Positions 34,236 to 43,004 of a stretch of DNA of 64,000 bases are shown here, piece by piece. The position numbers were made by a program, and so were the translations under genes. Positions within the stretch are counted from its first letter, which is position 1. Each line of letters begins with the position of its first letter. The DNA is from an uncultured Eudoraea sp. (GTDB lineage: Bacteria > Bacteroidota > Bacteroidia > Flavobacteriales > Flavobacteriaceae): assembly GCA_947258555.1 (NCBI GenBank), contig CAMYJF010000015.1, forward strand, positions 1 through 64,000, in the 5' to 3' direction. The notes beneath the pieces are model-generated. The model saw nothing but the letters and a program-made list of their open reading frames with translations, was not told the DNA's origin and searched no databases.

Positions 34236-35465
34236 TTAGTCTTCCAACAGCGGATAGCATAAATAATGTTTTGTGACCGTTCGGGCCAGGGCCTTTAAAT
34301 TAAAATCGTCTGAGGTTTCTGTGACATCTGTGATCTTTCCATCTTTTTTTAAAATATGAATGCTCTGATCCTGAAGGTCATAGGCTGTATTGGCAATTAC
34401 CCCTTTGAAGACAAAATAACCGGCCTCTTCAGAAGAACATTTGAAGAACGCTTTTGCTTTTTCCAATTCCTGTTGATACTCCTCTTCGTCAAAATCTTCA
34501 TTTTGAAGACGGATCTTTAACAGTCTTCTATCCAAGACCATTTGGCATAATTTGGACAAAACAAGATCGGCATGATGTCGCCAATGCTTGATGGCAGACA
34601 GGATATCAATATCATCAAGATTGGCAAAAACCTGGAGCGCATGTGCATCGAAAGAAGCCTGATCTATTTGTTTATCTATAAAGAAAGACAAGGCTGTACT
34701 CGCCTCGATTACTTCTCCCCTTCGATGGAGTTCTTTCGCCCTTTGCAATATTTTAATAAGTAGTTGTTCGGCAACCAAACCTGTTTTGTGCAGGTAGACC
34801 TGCCAGTACATAAATCTTCGGGCCATCAGGAATTTTTCAACAGAGTAGATCCCTTTTTCTTCAATTACCAGAGAATCGTCGTGGACATTGAGCATAGAAA
34901 TGAGTCGCTCTGCATTGATGTTTCCTTCAAATACACCGGTGAAGAAACTATCCCGTTTCAGATAATCCAGCCGATCCATATCTAATTGAGAGGAAACTAA
35001 TTGATTCAGGAACTTTTTGGGATACGACCCTTTAAATATGTCAATAGCCATATCGAGATCGCCTTCAAATTCTACGTTCAGGGCTTCCATAAATGCAAGG
35101 GAGATCTCCTCGTGGTTGATACCCTCAACAATACTGTGTTCCATTGCATGAGAAAAAGGGCCATGGCCAATATCGTGAAGCAAAATGGCCGTCAATAAGG
35201 CCACCCCCTCCTCTTCGGTGATCTCGTTTTTTTTAAATCGCAGGACCTGGATCGCTTGTTGCATCAGGTACATACTGCCCATGGCATGGTGAAACCGTGT
35301 ATGGTGAGCTCCCGGGTAAACTAGGTAAGACAGCCCCATTTGGGAAATGCGACGAAGGCGTTGAAAATACGGGTGGGCAATAAGATTAAAAAGCTGTGCG
35401 TTGGGAATTCTAATAAATCCGTAAATTGGATCACTGAACACCTTGAGCTTATTTGATTTTTTCAA
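34236..35465 (-). CDS. HD domain phosphohydrolase (dGTPase-like, COG1078)
   Basis: This 409-aa enzyme has an HD metal-binding core: His59/60 in GAHHTRFHHAMG, His97-Asp98 in LLHDIGHGPFSHAMEH, and a later Asp in QLDMDRLDYLKRDSFFTG (about 161-178). The start IYGFIRIPN and the C-terminal region match the YwfO/SAMHD1-related family, which hydrolyses (d)NTPs. Substrate is not visible. It is divergent from porX with only 27 bases between starts, so the promoters must overlap. lpxD follows 126 bases downstream from its own -7 box. Confidence 0.9.
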   Translation of the reverse strand: MKKSNKLKVFSDPIYGFIRIPNAQLFNLIAHPYFQRLRRISQMGLSYLVYPGAHHTRFHHAMGSMYLMQQAIQVLRFKKNEITEEEGVALLTAILLHDIGHGPFSHAMEHSIVEGINHEEISLAFMEALNVEFEGDLDMAIDIFKGSYPKKFLNQLVSSQLDMDRLDYLKRDSFFTGVFEGNINAERLISMLNVHDDSLVIEEKGIYSVEKFLMARRFMYWQVYLHKTGLVAEQLLIKILQRAKELHRRGEVIEASTALSFFIDKQIDQASFDAHALQVFANLDDIDILSAIKHWRHHADLVLSKLCQMVLDRRLLKIRLQNEDFDEEEYQQELEKAKAFFKCSSEEAGYFVFKGVIANTAYDLQDQSIHILKKDGKITDVTETSDDFNLKALARTVTKHYLCYPLLED

Positions 35466-35484
35466 AATCTCTCGATTTTACAGG

Positions 35485-35492
35485 CAAATATA
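35485..35492 (-). promoter_or_regulatory. -7 box of the HD hydrolase gene, abutting the porX start
   Basis: The minus strand reads TATATTTG, an exact TAnnTTTG match, 19 bases before the HD gene ATG. It directly abuts the porX ATG at 35493, so its upstream region must lie inside porX. Confidence 0.5.
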
Positions 35493-37037
35493 ATGAACAA
35501 GATAACAATCCTTTGGGTTGATGATGAGATCGATCTGCTTAAACCTCATATCCTCTTCCTGGAAGACAAGAACTATGAGGTAATAACCTGCCAAGGCGGA
35601 CAAGATGCGCTGGAAGCGCTTGCAGTGCAGCGGGTAGATATCGTATTTCTGGATGAGAATATGCCGGGCTTATCGGGGCTGGAAACCTTGAATGAGATCA
35701 AGCAGCGAGATAGTTCCCTCCCCGTTGTAATGATCACAAAGAGTGAAGAGGAATATATAATGGAAGAAGCTATAGGTTCAAAGATAGCTGACTACCTGAT
35801 CAAGCCTGTTAATCCGAATCAGATATTGTTATCGCTCAAAAAGAACCTGGATCATTCACGCCTGGTTTCCCAGAAAACTTCTGCTTCCTATCAGCAACAA
35901 TTTCAAAAAATTGCCATGGACCTTTCTATGGTAAATACGTTTGAAGAGTGGGCAGATCTTTATCGGAGATTGATCTATTGGGAACTCCAGCTGGAAGAGA
36001 TCGAAGACAGTGGAATGTTTGAGATCCTGGAGTCGCAAAAACTGGAAGCGAATTCACAGTTTAGTAAATTTATAGAGCGACGTTACGAAGGATGGTTGCA
36101 TGGCGAAGACAAGCCTGTTATGTCGCACACTTTATTTAAATCCTGGGTAGTCCCTGAATTAGATAAAGGCCCTACCCTGTGTGTTGTCATAGACAATTTG
36201 CGTTACGATCAGTGGTTCGCTTTTGAAGAGATCTTATCTGCCTTCTACAGGAAGGAATCTGAAAGGCCTTTTTACAGCATCCTGCCAACGGCTACACAGT
36301 ACGCACGAAATGCAATATTCTCCGGACTTATGCCCTCTGAAATGGAGAAAAAGTATCCGGATTGGTGGAAGAATGATACCGATGAGGGCGGGAAAAATAT
36401 GTTCGAGGATAAATTTTTGGACGCCCAGATCAAACGGCTGGGATTAGATCTGAAATGGGAGTACCACAAGATCAGTTCCTTAAGGCAAGGAAAGAATCTG
36501 GCACAGAATTTTAAATCTCAAAAGGAGAACGACCTCACTGTGATCGTCTATAATTTTGTGGACATGCTCTCTCATTCCAAAACGGAAATGGAAGTGATCA
36601 AGGAATTGGCTTCTAATGATAAAGCGTATCGTTCGCTTACTCAAAGCTGGTTTAAGAATTCCCCTTTATTGGACATCATACAACAGGCACAGCTGATGGG
36701 AATGCGTCTGATCATCACTACAGACCATGGGACTATCAACGTAAAACAACCTTCCAAGGTCATCGGAGATAAAGAGACTAGCTTAAATCTGCGTTACAAA
36801 ACAGGCAGAAGCCTGACGTATGAGCAAAAAGATGTTGTAGAAGCCCCGGTTCCCGGAGATTTTTATTTGCCTCGCATAACTATGAGTAGTTCTTTTATTT
36901 TTGCAAAAAATGATTTGTTCTTCGCCTATCCGAACAATTTTAATCATTATGTAAGTTATTACAGGAATACCTTCCAGCACGGAGGAGTTTCCCTGGAAGA
37001 AATGGTTATCCCTTTTATTGTTTTATCTCCGAAATAG
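35493..37037 (+). CDS. porX: PorX-type response regulator with PglZ phosphatase-like domain
   Basis: PorX is a regulator linked to the type IX secretion system. Residues 1-120 form a receiver domain with acidic pair Asp10/Asp11, phospho-acceptor Asp54 (FLDENMPG), ITKSEEE and IKPVNP. Residues about 225-514 are an alkaline-phosphatase-superfamily (PglZ) domain, with CVVIDNLRYDQW (metal and nucleophile region) and TTDHGTINVKQP near 409-420. In Porphyromonas and Flavobacterium, PorX works with the kinase PorY and the sigma factor SigP, and its PglZ domain hydrolyses nucleotides. No T9SS structural genes are in the window. TsaE follows after 2 bases. Confidence 0.93.
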   Translation: MNKITILWVDDEIDLLKPHILFLEDKNYEVITCQGGQDALEALAVQRVDIVFLDENMPGLSGLETLNEIKQRDSSLPVVMITKSEEEYIMEEAIGSKIADYLIKPVNPNQILLSLKKNLDHSRLVSQKTSASYQQQFQKIAMDLSMVNTFEEWADLYRRLIYWELQLEEIEDSGMFEILESQKLEANSQFSKFIERRYEGWLHGEDKPVMSHTLFKSWVVPELDKGPTLCVVIDNLRYDQWFAFEEILSAFYRKESERPFYSILPTATQYARNAIFSGLMPSEMEKKYPDWWKNDTDEGGKNMFEDKFLDAQIKRLGLDLKWEYHKISSLRQGKNLAQNFKSQKENDLTVIVYNFVDMLSHSKTEMEVIKELASNDKAYRSLTQSWFKNSPLLDIIQQAQLMGMRLIITTDHGTINVKQPSKVIGDKETSLNLRYKTGRSLTYEQKDVVEAPVPGDFYLPRITMSSSFIFAKNDLFFAYPNNFNHYVSYYRNTFQHGGVSLEEMVIPFIVLSPK

Positions 37038-37039
37038 TT

Positions 37040-37459
37040 GTGAAAATCACGTATACTTTAGATGAGGTCAGAAGGCTAGCTGAAACCTTAGTATCTGAGA
37101 TACCTCGCAAGACATGGGCGTTACACGGACCGATGGGTGCAGGTAAAACAACATTGATAAAGGCCTTGATGCAAGTACTTGGAAGTCCCGATAGTGTTCA
37201 AAGCCCAACATTCGGACTCGTGAATGAATACCATTCAAAAGATGGGGGCCTATTGGCGTATCATTTTGATTTTTATCGTTTAGAAGATCCGTTGGAAGTA
37301 CTGGATATCGGCTTCGAAACCTACCTGGAACAGGGCTGTTGGATCTTTATGGAGTGGCCAGATAAAATAGGGCCTTACCTCCCTGATGACCGGACAGATA
37401 TTTATATTGATGTCATAGACGCCCATACGCGGCAACTTACTTATCAGAAAGAAAAATAA
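37040..37459 (+). CDS. tsaE: tRNA threonylcarbamoyladenosine biosynthesis ATPase
   Basis: TsaE supports TsaB-TsaD in making t6A37 on ANN-decoding tRNAs. The 139-aa protein has a P-loop GPMGAGKTT (30-38), switch regions QSPTFGLVNEY and YHFDFYRL, and IFMEWPDKI, all family-typical. The start is GTG at 37040, two bases after the porX stop; a start further in would remove the N-terminal strand. Co-transcription with porX is likely. Confidence 0.93.
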   Translation: MKITYTLDEVRRLAETLVSEIPRKTWALHGPMGAGKTTLIKALMQVLGSPDSVQSPTFGLVNEYHSKDGGLLAYHFDFYRLEDPLEVLDIGFETYLEQGCWIFMEWPDKIGPYLPDDRTDIYIDVIDAHTRQLTYQKEK

Positions 37460-37476
37460 TATCGGTTCCATGGCTG

Positions 37477-37507
37477 TTGTCGTCTTTTGTTAAAAGTTGT
37501 AAATTTG
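37477..37507 (+). promoter_or_regulatory. Promoter of the alanine dehydrogenase gene
   Basis: TTG (37477-37479) is followed after 20 bases by TAAATTTG (37500-37507), an exact TAnnTTTG match. It lies 35 bases before the ATG at 37543. The TTG-20-TAnnTTTG layout matches three other promoters in this window. Confidence 0.65.
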
Positions 37508-37542
37508 AAAGAACCCCTCTAGTCAGGTACGCCTAATAACAT

Positions 37543-38742
37543 ATGGATCAACCTTCTTCCCCTTTTAGTAAACAGCAGTTGCTACCTCAGGAAGAAATGC
37601 TGGAAATATTAGCCCAAAAGGGCGAATTATACATTGGCATTCCTAAGGAAAATCAGTATCAGGAAAAACGAATATGCCTTACACCAGATGCTGTTAACGC
37701 GATAACAGCACATGGGCATCGTGTCCTAATTGAATCCAATGCCGGAAAGGGATCAAATTTCTCAGATCTTGACTACACCAACGCAGGCGCTAAGATTACC
37801 CGGGATACGAAAAAGGTGTTCTCCTGCCCTATTATTCTGAAAGTAGAACCGCCCACGCTGGCTGAAATAGAATTGATTAACCCACAAACGACCTTAATCT
37901 CTGCTCTGCAGATCAAAACCCAGAGCAAGGCATACTTTGAAACCCTTGCTAAAAAGCGGATAACGGCTGTTGCCTTTGAATTCATACGAGATGAAGATGG
38001 GAAATATCCGGCTGTCAGATCCTTAAGTGAGATCGCCGGGATATCTACGGTACTCATCGCTTCCGAGATCATGGCAGCTACCAATCAGGGGAACGGACTC
38101 CTGTTCGGAAATATCAGTGGCGTGCCCCCGGTAGAAGTGGTTATTCTCGGTGCAGGGACGGTCGGTGAATTTGCTGCGCGTTCTGCTCTCGGACTTGGCG
38201 CAAATGTTAAGGTTTTTGACAACTCTTTAACCAAGTTAAGAAACATCCAAACCAGCTTAAATACGACACTCTATACATCTACCATTCAACCAAAGAATTT
38301 GCTAAAATCCCTCAAACGGTGTGATGTGGCCATAGGAGCCTTACGTGGTAAGGACAGGTCTCCTGTTGTCGTTACCCAAACTATGGTTGAGCACATGAAA
38401 AAAGGCGCTGTGATCATAGATGTAAGTATCGATATGGGAGGATGTTTTGAAACGAGTGAGGTTACTACCCATGACAAACCCACTTTTGAAAAATTTGGGG
38501 TCATCCATTATGGTGTGCCGAACATTCCCGCGCGATATCCCAGGACATCTTCTGTATCTATCAGCAATATATTTACGCCCTACCTCTTGAAGATCGGAGA
38601 AGAAGGCGGACTTGAAAATTCACTTCGCTTTGATAAGGGACTTCGGAACGGACTATATATGTATCACGGCATTCTCACCAATAAAACGGTTGGAGATTGG
38701 TTTGATCTGAAATTCAGCGATATCAATTTCCTGATCTTTTAA
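37543..38742 (+). CDS. ald: Alanine dehydrogenase
   Basis: This NAD-dependent enzyme interconverts alanine and pyruvate plus ammonia. The 399-aa protein has the AlaDH/PNT N-terminal domain with GIPKENQYQEKRICLTPDAV (about 33-52) and a Rossmann domain with VVILGAGTVGEFAARSALGLGA (about 197-218). A later segment reads HYGVPNIPARYPRTSS. An N-terminal extension of about 30 residues is usual in Flavobacteriia. A good promoter precedes it. The following small gene starts 2 bases after its stop. Confidence 0.92.
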   Translation: MDQPSSPFSKQQLLPQEEMLEILAQKGELYIGIPKENQYQEKRICLTPDAVNAITAHGHRVLIESNAGKGSNFSDLDYTNAGAKITRDTKKVFSCPIILKVEPPTLAEIELINPQTTLISALQIKTQSKAYFETLAKKRITAVAFEFIRDEDGKYPAVRSLSEIAGISTVLIASEIMAATNQGNGLLFGNISGVPPVEVVILGAGTVGEFAARSALGLGANVKVFDNSLTKLRNIQTSLNTTLYTSTIQPKNLLKSLKRCDVAIGALRGKDRSPVVVTQTMVEHMKKGAVIIDVSIDMGGCFETSEVTTHDKPTFEKFGVIHYGVPNIPARYPRTSSVSISNIFTPYLLKIGEEGGLENSLRFDKGLRNGLYMYHGILTNKTVGDWFDLKFSDINFLIF

Positions 38743-38744
38743 CT

Positions 38745-39119
38745 ATGGCATTTCTTAAGCGGTTAGGCTACTACCTGTTTGGGCTTTCTATAGGACTTGT
38801 ATTTCTAGCCTTTTTCCTCAAGAAAAAATCAGAAGAAACAGGCACTTCTTTTTGCTATTTTCCCAATTGCCGGGTTTTAAAAGAACTGAGATCAAAACCT
38901 ATGTCCTTTGATAAATTGAAAACATCATCAACAGCCCTGGTATTGGATTCGATCCAAATTGAGAAGTTCCTGATAGATGGGAAGGTAGATTTTAAGGCGA
39001 GCGATACAAAGGCCGATCCTTGTGGATTCTATGTCATTACGTTAATAGGCGATGAAGATCCAGCACAGATCACTGTAGAAAATTGCAGGGATACTGTTCG
39101 GGTACTATCCTATCAATAA
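38745..39119 (+). CDS. Small membrane-anchored hypothetical protein
   Basis: This 124-aa protein has one N-terminal membrane helix (about 8-26) and a soluble remainder containing Cys residues in FCYFPNCRVLKELRSKP (about 36-52), DPCGF and ENCRDT. A short beta-rich C-terminal part reads FYVITLIGDEDPAQITVENC. It resembles a family that often follows alanine dehydrogenase in Flavobacteriia (possibly DUF4258; I am not sure of the number). It starts 2 bases after ald and converges with proline dehydrogenase with a 2-base gap. Function is unknown. Confidence 0.65.
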   Translation: MAFLKRLGYYLFGLSIGLVFLAFFLKKKSEETGTSFCYFPNCRVLKELRSKPMSFDKLKTSSTALVLDSIQIEKFLIDGKVDFKASDTKADPCGFYVITLIGDEDPAQITVENCRDTVRVLSYQ

Positions 39120-39121
39120 AA

Positions 39122-40294
39122 TTATTCGTCGAGGTTACGGCGCTTTCTTTCTTTTTTTAACAAGGCCAACTCCCTGTTTGTCTGTCCGGCGACAGAGGTG
39201 TTTTCTTCGGCACGGCGTATCAGGTAGGGCATTACATCTCTTACCGGGCCAAAGGGCAGGTACTTTGCCACATTATATCCATGGTCTGCCAGGTTAAATG
39301 ATATATGATCGCTCATTCCAAAGAGTTGACTGAACCAGATACGGGGATCGGCTTCGGCAATGCCATCAGCCTTCATCCAATCCAGAAGCTTATAGCAACT
39401 CTCTTCATTATGCGTACCTGCAAAGATGGAAAAGACCTCGAGATCATCGAGCATGTAACGAATGGCCTCATCAAAATTGGCATCTGATGCCGGTTTATTC
39501 GGACAGATCGGGCTCGGATACCCCTTTTCTTGAGCGCGCTCATTCTCTTTTTCCATATACGCTCCGCGTACCGCCTTGATCCCAACTTTAAACCCATTTT
39601 CTTGAGCGGTTTTATGCAGTTTATGCAGATAATCCATTCGATCCCAGCGATACATTTGCACTGTATTAAAAACAATAGCTCTTTCCTTATTATATTGCTC
39701 CATCAATTGCTCTACCAGCTTATCCACAGCATCCTGCATCCAACTTTCTTCGGCATCAACTAGAAGCCGTACGCCCAAAGAATGGGCTTTCTTAGCCGTG
39801 ACATCAAATCTGTTTACCACCCTAGCCCATTCGGCTTCTTCATCTGCACTAAGCACTTGACCCGTGCTCATTTTTTCAAATAATGCGAGTCGGCCATAGC
39901 CAGTAGGCTTGAATACGGCAAAAGGAATTGCATCCTTCTCCTTAACAAAATCGAGGATCTTTAAGGTCATTGCCAGAGCATCATCTAAAGGATCTTCTGT
40001 TTCCTTTCCTTCTACGGAATAATCAAGGACAGCATACACTTTCTTAGACCATAACTTTTCAATAACAGGCATGCAATCATCTTCGCTGACACCTCCGCAA
40101 AAATGATCGAAAACAGTAGCCCTGATCAGGCCGTCGACAGGTAGGTGTGCTTTGATCGCAAAATTTGTCACAGCTGTACCGATCCTGACGAGTGGCTCAT
40201 TCGCAATGAGTTTGAATAGAAAGAAAGCTCTTTCCAGTTCCGAATCAGATTTTAAGGCAAATGCGGTTTTGGTGTTTTCAAATATTCTATCCAT
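39122..40294 (-). CDS. Proline dehydrogenase
   Basis: This FAD-dependent enzyme of proline catabolism is a monofunctional 390-aa form. The barrel includes the segment AFKPTGYGRLALFEKMSTG and the FAD-binding VRLLVDAEESWMQDAVD (about 179-195). Next come GIKAVRGAYMEKENERAQ (about 237-254) and FAGTHNEESCY. The C-terminal LPFGPVRDVMPYLIRRAEENTSV carries the conserved Arg-Arg that binds proline. The partner P5C dehydrogenase is not in the window. A -7 box lies upstream. The gene is divergent from aroB. Confidence 0.93.
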   Translation of the reverse strand: MDRIFENTKTAFALKSDSELERAFFLFKLIANEPLVRIGTAVTNFAIKAHLPVDGLIRATVFDHFCGGVSEDDCMPVIEKLWSKKVYAVLDYSVEGKETEDPLDDALAMTLKILDFVKEKDAIPFAVFKPTGYGRLALFEKMSTGQVLSADEEAEWARVVNRFDVTAKKAHSLGVRLLVDAEESWMQDAVDKLVEQLMEQYNKERAIVFNTVQMYRWDRMDYLHKLHKTAQENGFKVGIKAVRGAYMEKENERAQEKGYPSPICPNKPASDANFDEAIRYMLDDLEVFSIFAGTHNEESCYKLLDWMKADGIAEADPRIWFSQLFGMSDHISFNLADHGYNVAKYLPFGPVRDVMPYLIRRAEENTSVAGQTNRELALLKKERKRRNLDE

Positions 40295-40316
40295 GCGACT
40301 AACTGATGTACGTCCT

Positions 40317-40324
40317 CAAATATA
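40317..40324 (-). promoter_or_regulatory. -7 box of the proline dehydrogenase gene
   Basis: The minus strand reads TATATTTG, an exact TAnnTTTG match, 22 bases before the ATG. No standard upstream TTG is seen. Confidence 0.5.
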
Positions 40325-40409
40325 AACACTCCCATGCTAATCATTTACGGAAAATAGGCTTTATTTGTGGTCACAAAGAGTCTGACTTCTTAAAGACAGC
40401 AAAGATAAC

Positions 40410-41444
40410 ATGAGCCCGGTATATTATAACGAAGAAGCCTTCGCAGCACTGGCTGAATGGATATCCACACAGCATTATTCCAAGAAGTTCATTCTTGTAG
40501 ATGAGAATACGAAAAAATTATGCCTGCCTGTCCTTCAAGCAAAATTATCTGATCCGGGAGAATTTAAAATACTCGAAATCCCTGCCGGAGAATCCCATAA
40601 AAATATCCAGGTCTCTACAGCCCTCTGGCAATACCTATCGGATCAGGGCGCAGATAGGAAAAGCCTGCTCATAAATCTGGGCGGAGGTGTCGTTACAGAT
40701 ATTGGAGGGTTTGTGGCTGCCACATTCAGGCGCGGGATTCATTTTATCAATATCCCTACGAGCTTATTAGCCATGGTAGATGCTGCTATTGGTGGGAAAA
40801 CAGGCGTAGATCTGGGCGTATTGAAGAACCAGGTTGGAGTGATCTTGCAACCCCAATTAATTTTGGTTATCACCAATTTCCTTGAAACCTTACCCGCTCG
40901 CCAATTGGCCAACGGGAAAGCTGAAATGTTTAAGCACGGCTTAATCCATGATGAGGCTTATTGGTCTGAGATGATTCGCGATAATGGCGATCCTGATACC
41001 CAAATAATGCGCTCAGTTGAGATCAAGAATGAGATCGTAGCCCAGGATTTCAACGAACAAAATTTACGAAAGATCCTGAATTTCGGACATACCCTGGGCC
41101 ATGCGATCGAATCTCATTTTCTGGCAAGCAAGAATACGCCCTTATTCCACGGAGAGGCTATCATAGCCGGAATGATACTCGAAGGGTACTTATCACATCA
41201 GCTCACAGGATTGGATAAACATCAATTGGATGAAATGTCAGCCGCATTAAACCAGCGATACGACAAGATTGAATTTACGGAGAACGATATAAAAGCTATA
41301 AGCGATCTCTTGAAATTCGACAAAAAGAATACGCATGGACATATCAATTTTGTATTGCTGAAAAAGATCGGGGAGGCAACTATTGATGTTAACGTACCTG
41401 GAAATATGATCCATAGAGCCTTCGCATACTACAAGGAATCATAA
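40410..41444 (+). CDS. aroB: 3-dehydroquinate synthase
   Basis: AroB closes the ring in the shikimate pathway with NAD+ and a divalent metal. The 344-aa protein has the NAD-binding NLGGGVVTDIGGFVAATFRRG (about 90-110), MVDAAIGGKTGVDLGVLKN with catalytic Lys, EMFKHGLIHD (Glu metal ligand), and zinc-ligand His in LNFGHTLGHAIESH and LFHGEAIIAGM. Other shikimate genes are not in the window. The ATG at 40410 follows a 115-base divergent gap. Confidence 0.95.
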   Translation: MSPVYYNEEAFAALAEWISTQHYSKKFILVDENTKKLCLPVLQAKLSDPGEFKILEIPAGESHKNIQVSTALWQYLSDQGADRKSLLINLGGGVVTDIGGFVAATFRRGIHFINIPTSLLAMVDAAIGGKTGVDLGVLKNQVGVILQPQLILVITNFLETLPARQLANGKAEMFKHGLIHDEAYWSEMIRDNGDPDTQIMRSVEIKNEIVAQDFNEQNLRKILNFGHTLGHAIESHFLASKNTPLFHGEAIIAGMILEGYLSHQLTGLDKHQLDEMSAALNQRYDKIEFTENDIKAISDLLKFDKKNTHGHINFVLLKKIGEATIDVNVPGNMIHRAFAYYKES

Positions 41445-41454
41445 GTTCATATAC

Positions 41455-41462
41455 TATTTTTG
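41455..41462 (+). promoter_or_regulatory. Possible -7 box upstream of the 106-aa acidic protein
   Basis: TATTTTTG is an exact TAnnTTTG match, but lies 106 bases before the ATG at 41569. It has no TTG at the usual distance, so a long 5' leader would be needed. Confidence 0.25.
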
Positions 41463-41568
41463 ACACTTGACAACTCTTTGAGCAGCTGCTTCTAAAAAAA
41501 ACCTAGATTGCTTTCAGTAACCAAACTTGTGCGCCAACCTCAAAAGGGTTGTAGGCCAAAACCCGCCT

Positions 41569-41889
41569 ATGAAACGCTTACTTATTGACTACAAGAAACT
41601 CGATCAAGAAACCGCAATGCTGTTATTGACGTCCTATCCCGATGGGTATGGAGATGAAGATATCATTTCCTTCAAAACGGCAGATGGGTATATTATCCAG
41701 GCCGTGGAGCTGCGTACCGATGAGATTTGGTACCTGGTAAAGATCAACAAAAACACATCTCACTTCCTTTCTGAGGCCTTCGCTCAAGCTGAGCAAGTAG
41801 ACGAAATTCCTGAAGAGATCACGTCGGCTGAGGCTGATCTTGATCCGGACATGGAATCTGAAGTTGACGATAATGTAGAAGAGTTTTAG
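41569..41889 (+). CDS. Small acidic hypothetical protein, 106 aa
   Basis: I know no function for this protein. It begins MKRLLIDYKKLDQETAMLLL, has a compact alpha/beta region to about residue 72 (YGDEDIISFKTADGYIIQAVELRTDEIWYLVKI) and then a very acidic tail (about 80-106) rich in Glu and Asp, ending VEEF. It has no Cys, no signal peptide and no membrane segment. A TTG 14 codons upstream could start a longer form, but the ATG gives a cleaner N-terminus. It overlaps the convergent DinB-like gene by 4 bases. Confidence 0.7.
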   Translation: MKRLLIDYKKLDQETAMLLLTSYPDGYGDEDIISFKTADGYIIQAVELRTDEIWYLVKINKNTSHFLSEAFAQAEQVDEIPEEITSAEADLDPDMESEVDDNVEEF

Positions 41890-42401
41890 AGGTAACGCTC
41901 TTTGAGAATTCCTTTGTGATGTTTTTGGTGCCCACAGATCATAAAGCCCAGCGCACCCACGCTTACTATGGCATTGCTGGCCGTACCCTTTCTATGAAGT
42001 ATTTTTTCCGGAAAACTTTGAAATAAGGACAAGGTTGACTGCCTTACACTTTTGTACTCTTCAATTATACTTGCCAATGTTCTGGTATTTGCATGGGACT
42101 GAGGCACATATGCATCCTGATCAAAACTAGCCAATGGCGTAATATCTCCTCTGCCTATGCGCAAGGCGCGATATTGAAATATGCGTTCAGCGTCAAGAAT
42201 ATGCACTAAAGCTTCCGCTACCGTCCATTTGTTTTCGCCGTAAGAATATGAGAGTTTGTCTTCAGGAATGCTGGCGAGAAATTGTGGGAAATTAACAAGT
42301 TGACGCTCTAACATTTCCAGTAGGTCAACCTCTCCTAATGCCTTAATATAAGGTTCATAAAAAGAATGGTAATCTCCTATAGCTAGGTCCGAGCGCTTCA
42401 T
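41886..42401 (-). CDS. DinB family protein
   Basis: This 171-aa four-helix protein belongs to the DinB superfamily. The metal triad is suggested by His in WTVAEALVHILDAERIFQYR (about 53-72) and the C-terminal GHQKHHKGILKERYL (His near 158, 161 and 162). Many members are bacillithiol or mycothiol transferases or have unknown functions. It is the second DinB-like gene in the window (the other lies in the his operon), but sequence similarity between them is low. The Lrp gene lies 19 bases upstream on the same strand, so the two may share a transcript. Confidence 0.85.
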   Translation of the reverse strand: MKRSDLAIGDYHSFYEPYIKALGEVDLLEMLERQLVNFPQFLASIPEDKLSYSYGENKWTVAEALVHILDAERIFQYRALRIGRGDITPLASFDQDAYVPQSHANTRTLASIIEEYKSVRQSTLSLFQSFPEKILHRKGTASNAIVSVGALGFMICGHQKHHKGILKERYL

Positions 42402-42420
42402 TCCTCAATGTTTTTAGAAA

Positions 42421-42900
42421 TTAGAGTTCATTAAAAATGGTGTGCATCAGGCGTTTCTTGTCATTGATGCTTTCTTCCAGGGAAATCATCGTTTCTGTGC
42501 GGCTGATGCCCTCTATATCATCAATTTTAAATATGATATTCTTGGCATGTGTAGTGTCTTTTGCTCGAATTTTGCAGAAAATGTTGAATTTACCTGTGGT
42601 GATATGGGCCACTGTGACATTGGGTATCTCTTTTAATCTCTCAAGCACAAACTTAGTCTGATGTGTCTTTTCAAGAAATATTCCCACATATGCAATAAAG
42701 GAATATCCCAGCTTCACATAATCCAGCGTTAAAGAAGATCCTCGTATAATTCCTGCTTCTTCCATTTTTCGGACCCTGACATGCACAGTTCCGGCCGATA
42801 TCAACAACTTTTTAGCGATATCAGTAAATGGGGTCCTGGTATTATCAATAAGAATATCCAGGATCTGGTGATCTATCTCATCGAGCTTAACTTTTCCCAT
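42421..42900 (-). CDS. Lrp/AsnC family transcriptional regulator
   Basis: This 159-aa DNA-binding regulator has an N-terminal helix-turn-helix (KLDEIDHQILDILIDNTRTPF, then GTVHVRVRKMEEAGII) and a C-terminal RAM domain (about 65-150) for ligand sensing and oligomerisation, with VTVAHITTGKFNIFCKIRAKD. I choose ATG 42900 (MGKVKL). A TTG at 42918 would add six residues but overlaps the -7 box. Amino acid sensing is the usual role; targets are not visible. Confidence 0.93.
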   Translation of the reverse strand: MGKVKLDEIDHQILDILIDNTRTPFTDIAKKLLISAGTVHVRVRKMEEAGIIRGSSLTLDYVKLGYSFIAYVGIFLEKTHQTKFVLERLKEIPNVTVAHITTGKFNIFCKIRAKDTTHAKNIIFKIDDIEGISRTETMISLEESINDKKRLMHTIFNEL

Positions 42901-42915
42901 GTGTAAATTTTCACG

Positions 42916-42946
42916 CAAAATTATGGATTTAAGAAATAATATTCAA
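42916..42946 (-). promoter_or_regulatory. Promoter of the Lrp-type regulator
   Basis: TTG (42944-42946, minus strand), a 20-base spacer and TAATTTTG (42916-42923, exact TAnnTTTG). Transcription would begin about 9 bases before the ATG at 42900, confirming that start. Confidence 0.7.
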
Positions 42947-42964
42947 CAAAATGGCCGATTGTTT

Positions 42965-42994
42965 AAAAAAAGCTTAACAAAAAGAGCTTTTTTT
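42965..42994 (-). terminator. AT-rich hairpin after the M14 peptidase gene
   Basis: A 10-bp stem (AAAAAAAGCT with AGCTTTTTTT) has a 10-base loop, 10 bases past the peptidase stop. GC content is low, but the T run on either strand makes a weak bidirectional terminator possible. Confidence 0.4.
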
Positions 42995-43004
42995 GCCTTT
43001 TTAT

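Noticed and set aside
41481-41490. Palindrome AGCAGCTGCT followed by a run of A after aroB
   Set aside because: There is no room for a loop and no T run in the direction of aroB transcription; it could be a protein site, but nothing supports this.
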